NCBI RefSeq assembly: GCF_000708715.2
Contig: NZ_JENB01000023.1
Span: 1-64,000, forward strand
Reading direction: 5' to 3'
Length of the DNA: 64,000 bases
DNA from: Pseudomonas putida W15Oct28
GTDB taxonomy: Bacteria > Pseudomonadota > Gammaproteobacteria > Pseudomonadales > Pseudomonadaceae
Shown here: positions 62,287 through 64,000 of the stretch, piece by piece
How positions within the stretch are numbered: the first letter of the stretch is position 1
Layout: each line of letters begins with the position of its first letter
The notes under the pieces: model-generated
Seen by the model: the letters and a program-made list of their open reading frames with translations, nothing else
Told to the model about the DNA's origin: nothing
Databases searched by the model: none
Made by a program: the position numbers and the translations under genes

Positions 62287-62380
62287 GCCTCTTCGCGGGC
62301 ATGCCCGCTCCCACAGGGACAGCACAAATCTCAACTATTGTGAGAAACCTGTGGGAGCGGGCGTGCCCGCGAAGAGGCCC
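62287..62380. repeat. REP doublet after betA
   Basis: An inverted pair CCTCTTCGCGGGCATGCCCG / complement between betA and the antiporter gene. Confidence 0.85.
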
Positions 62381-62502
62381 GCCCAGGCAACACATGCTGC
62401 CAATTCATCAGGTTAGAATCGATTGGCACGCGACCTGCTAGCTTTTGCTGAAAAGTACGCTACCAAGTCCTATTTCCCCGCGCTGTCCCGGAGTACCTGC
62501 CT

Positions 62503-64000
62503 TTGGATGCAAGCACCATCAACAGCCTGTTCTTGATCGGCGCATTGCTGGTGGGCGCAAGTATCCTGGTCAGTTCCCTGTCATCGCGCCTGGGTATCCC
62601 CATTCTGGTCATCATCCTCGCCGTCGGCATGGTCGCCGGTGTCGATGGTGGCGGCATCATCTTCAACAACTACCCGACCGCCTACTTGGTGGGCAACCTG
62701 GCACTGGCCGTGATCCTGCTCGACGGTGGCCTGCGCACGCGGGTAGCAAGCTTCCGCGTGGCGCTGTGGCCGGCGCTGTCGCTGGCCACGGTCGGGGTAA
62801 TGATCACCACCGCCCTCACCGGCCTGGTCGCCGCCTGGCTGTTCAACCTGAGCCTGATCCAGGGCCTGCTGATCGGCGCCATCGTCGGCTCAACCGACGC
62901 CGCTGCGGTGTTCTCGCTGCTGGGCGGCAAAGGCCTGAACGAGCGGGTTACCGCCACCCTGGAGATCGAGTCGGGCAGCAACGACCCGATGGCGGTGTTC
63001 CTCACCGTCACCCTGATCGACATGATCGCCAGTGGCCAGACCGGCCTGCACTGGAGCCTGCTGGGCCACCTGCTGCGCGAGTTCGGCATCGGCGGGCTGC
63101 TGGGCCTGGGCGGCGGCTGGCTGATGCTGCAACTGGTCAACCGCATCAACCTGGCCGGTGGCCTGTACCCGATCCTGGTGGTAGCCGGCGGCCTGGTGGT
63201 GTTCTCGCTGACCAACGCCCTGCACGGCAGTGGCTTCCTCGCCGTGTACCTGTGCGGCCTGGTGCTGGGCAACAAGCCTATCCGTAGCCGCCATGGCATT
63301 TTGCACATGCTCGACGGCATGGCCTGGCTGGCCCAGATCGGCATGTTCCTGGTGCTGGGGCTGCTGGTCACGCCCCACGACCTGCTGCCCATCGCCTTGC
63401 CGGCGCTGGGCCTGGCGTTGTGGATGATCCTGGTGGCGCGGCCGCTGTCGGTGGTCGCTGCACTGCTGCCGTTCAAGGCCTTCCATGGCCGCGAAAAGGG
63501 CTTTATCGCCTGGGTAGGCTTGCGCGGCGCGGTGCCGATCATTCTGGCGGTGTTCCCGCTGATGGCCGGCCTGCCGGACGCCCAGCTGTTCTTCAACCTG
63601 GCCTTCTTCATCGTGCTGGTGTCGCTGCTGGTGCAAGGCACCAGCCTGCCGTGGATGGCCAAACTGCTGAAAGTGACCGTACCGCCAGACCCGGCGCCAA
63701 TCTCCCGCTCCGCCCTGGAAGTGCACATCACCAGCGAGTGGGAAATGTTCGTCTACCGCCTGGGCGCCGAAAAATGGTGCATCGGCGCCGCCCTGCGCGA
63801 GCTGAAAATGCCCGAAGGCACGCGGATTGCCGCCCTGTTCCGTGGCGAGCAGCTGCTGCACCCGTCTGGCAGTACCGTGCTGGAAGTGGGGGACATGCTC
63901 TGCGTGATCGGCCACGAGCACAACCTGCCGGCCCTGGGCAAACTGTTCAGCCAAGCGCCACAGCGTGGCCTGGACTTGCGTTTCTTCGGCGACTTCGTGC
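62503..64000 (+). CDS. nhaP2: K+/H+ antiporter, CvrA/NhaP2 type (runs off the window)
   Basis: At least 499 codons; the gene continues past the right edge. TTG 62503 is the start (LDASTINSLFLIGALLVGAS) with GGAG nine bases upstream; an out-of-frame ATG overlaps it. About twelve membrane helices of the CPA1 family are visible, with AIVGSTDAAAVFSLLG (the ion-binding Asp pair region) and EIESGSNDPMAV. After residue ~400 a cytoplasmic TrkA_C-like domain follows (LEVGDMLCVIGHEHNLPALG). It removes K+ and so complements betaine synthesis in osmotic and potassium balance. Confidence 0.92.
   Translation, partial: MDASTINSLFLIGALLVGASILVSSLSSRLGIPILVIILAVGMVAGVDGGGIIFNNYPTAYLVGNLALAVILLDGGLRTRVASFRVALWPALSLATVGVMITTALTGLVAAWLFNLSLIQGLLIGAIVGSTDAAAVFSLLGGKGLNERVTATLEIESGSNDPMAVFLTVTLIDMIASGQTGLHWSLLGHLLREFGIGGLLGLGGGWLMLQLVNRINLAGGLYPILVVAGGLVVFSLTNALHGSGFLAVYLCGLVLGNKPIRSRHGILHMLDGMAWLAQIGMFLVLGLLVTPHDLLPIALPALGLALWMILVARPLSVVAALLPFKAFHGREKGFIAWVGLRGAVPIILAVFPLMAGLPDAQLFFNLAFFIVLVSLLVQGTSLPWMAKLLKVTVPPDPAPISRSALEVHITSEWEMFVYRLGAEKWCIGAALRELKMPEGTRIAALFRGEQLLHPSGSTVLEVGDMLCVIGHEHNLPALGKLFSQAPQRGLDLRFFGDFV

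Noticed and set aside
62445..63287. A 280-codon frame starting upstream of the antiporter
   Set aside because: It is frame-shifted relative to the CPA1 antiporter frame and encodes an Arg/Pro/Gly-rich shadow; the real gene starts at TTG 62503 and stays open to the window edge.

Overview
The window is a GC-rich, gene-dense chromosomal segment of a Pseudomonas, most likely of the P. putida group. The evidence is the gene order (opgGH, dtd-pip, the hut locus with a formiminoglutamate branch, fbp, glgP, typA, thiI, glnA-ntrBC, secB-grxC, gpmI-envC-ctpA, betTIBA and a CvrA/NhaP2-type antiporter), as I recall it from P. putida KT2440, together with many intergenic REP palindromes with the core GCGGGC..GCCCGC followed by TCCCACAG. 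I see no rRNA or tRNA gene, no transposase and no CRISPR array.

Layout. 1-5.3 kb: the end of rsmE, a chemoreceptor resembling McpQ, a tandem REP array, and an amino-acid ABC transporter. 5.5-11.5 kb: osmoregulated periplasmic glucan synthesis (opgG-opgH), then pip-dtd. 11.6-23.2 kb: an accessory block between pip and hutG. It holds a very large leucine-rich-repeat protein ending in a NEL-type E3 ubiquitin-ligase domain, a small methyltransferase, a decayed NRPS/O-methyltransferase locus, a RibD-like reductase and a membrane M28 peptidase. 23.1-33.1 kb: histidine utilisation, hutU-H-T-I-G with hutC-D, and hutF divergent. HutC operator palindromes and probable Crc/Hfq motifs are visible. 33.2-42.8 kb: lipocalin and small lipoprotein, DUF924-fbp, glgP, a YkgJ-like protein, typA, thiI. 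43.3-48.1 kb: a nitrogen-control block. glnA has two NtrC sites and a sigma54 promoter, ntrB-ntrC follow, and after ntrC an intergenic region carries a perfect sigma54 promoter followed by three similar ~60-nt modules. I read the last as the homologue of the NtrC-controlled small RNA NrsZ. 48.1-55.8 kb: a membrane protein divergent from trmL, the rhodanese-grxC-secB group, gpmI, envC-ctpA and a polysaccharide deacetylase. 55.8-62.3 kb: choline uptake and oxidation to glycine betaine (betT, betI, betB, betA) with a 20-bp perfect BetI-type operator. The window ends inside a K+/H+ antiporter that starts at TTG.

How the genes fit together. Most of the window is carbon/nitrogen catabolism (hut) tied to nitrogen control (glnA, ntrBC, the sRNA) and osmotic or envelope adaptation (opgGH, bet, antiporter, envC/ctpA). 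The exception is the 11.6-23.2 kb block. It pairs a putative eukaryote-directed effector or toxin with fragments of a secondary-metabolite pathway that has lost its function through a frameshift and a deletion. It is the best candidate for something under-described; the NrsZ-like three-module RNA is the best-supported regulatory element. Start codons were chosen by ribosome-binding site and family length; several differ from the longest open frame.
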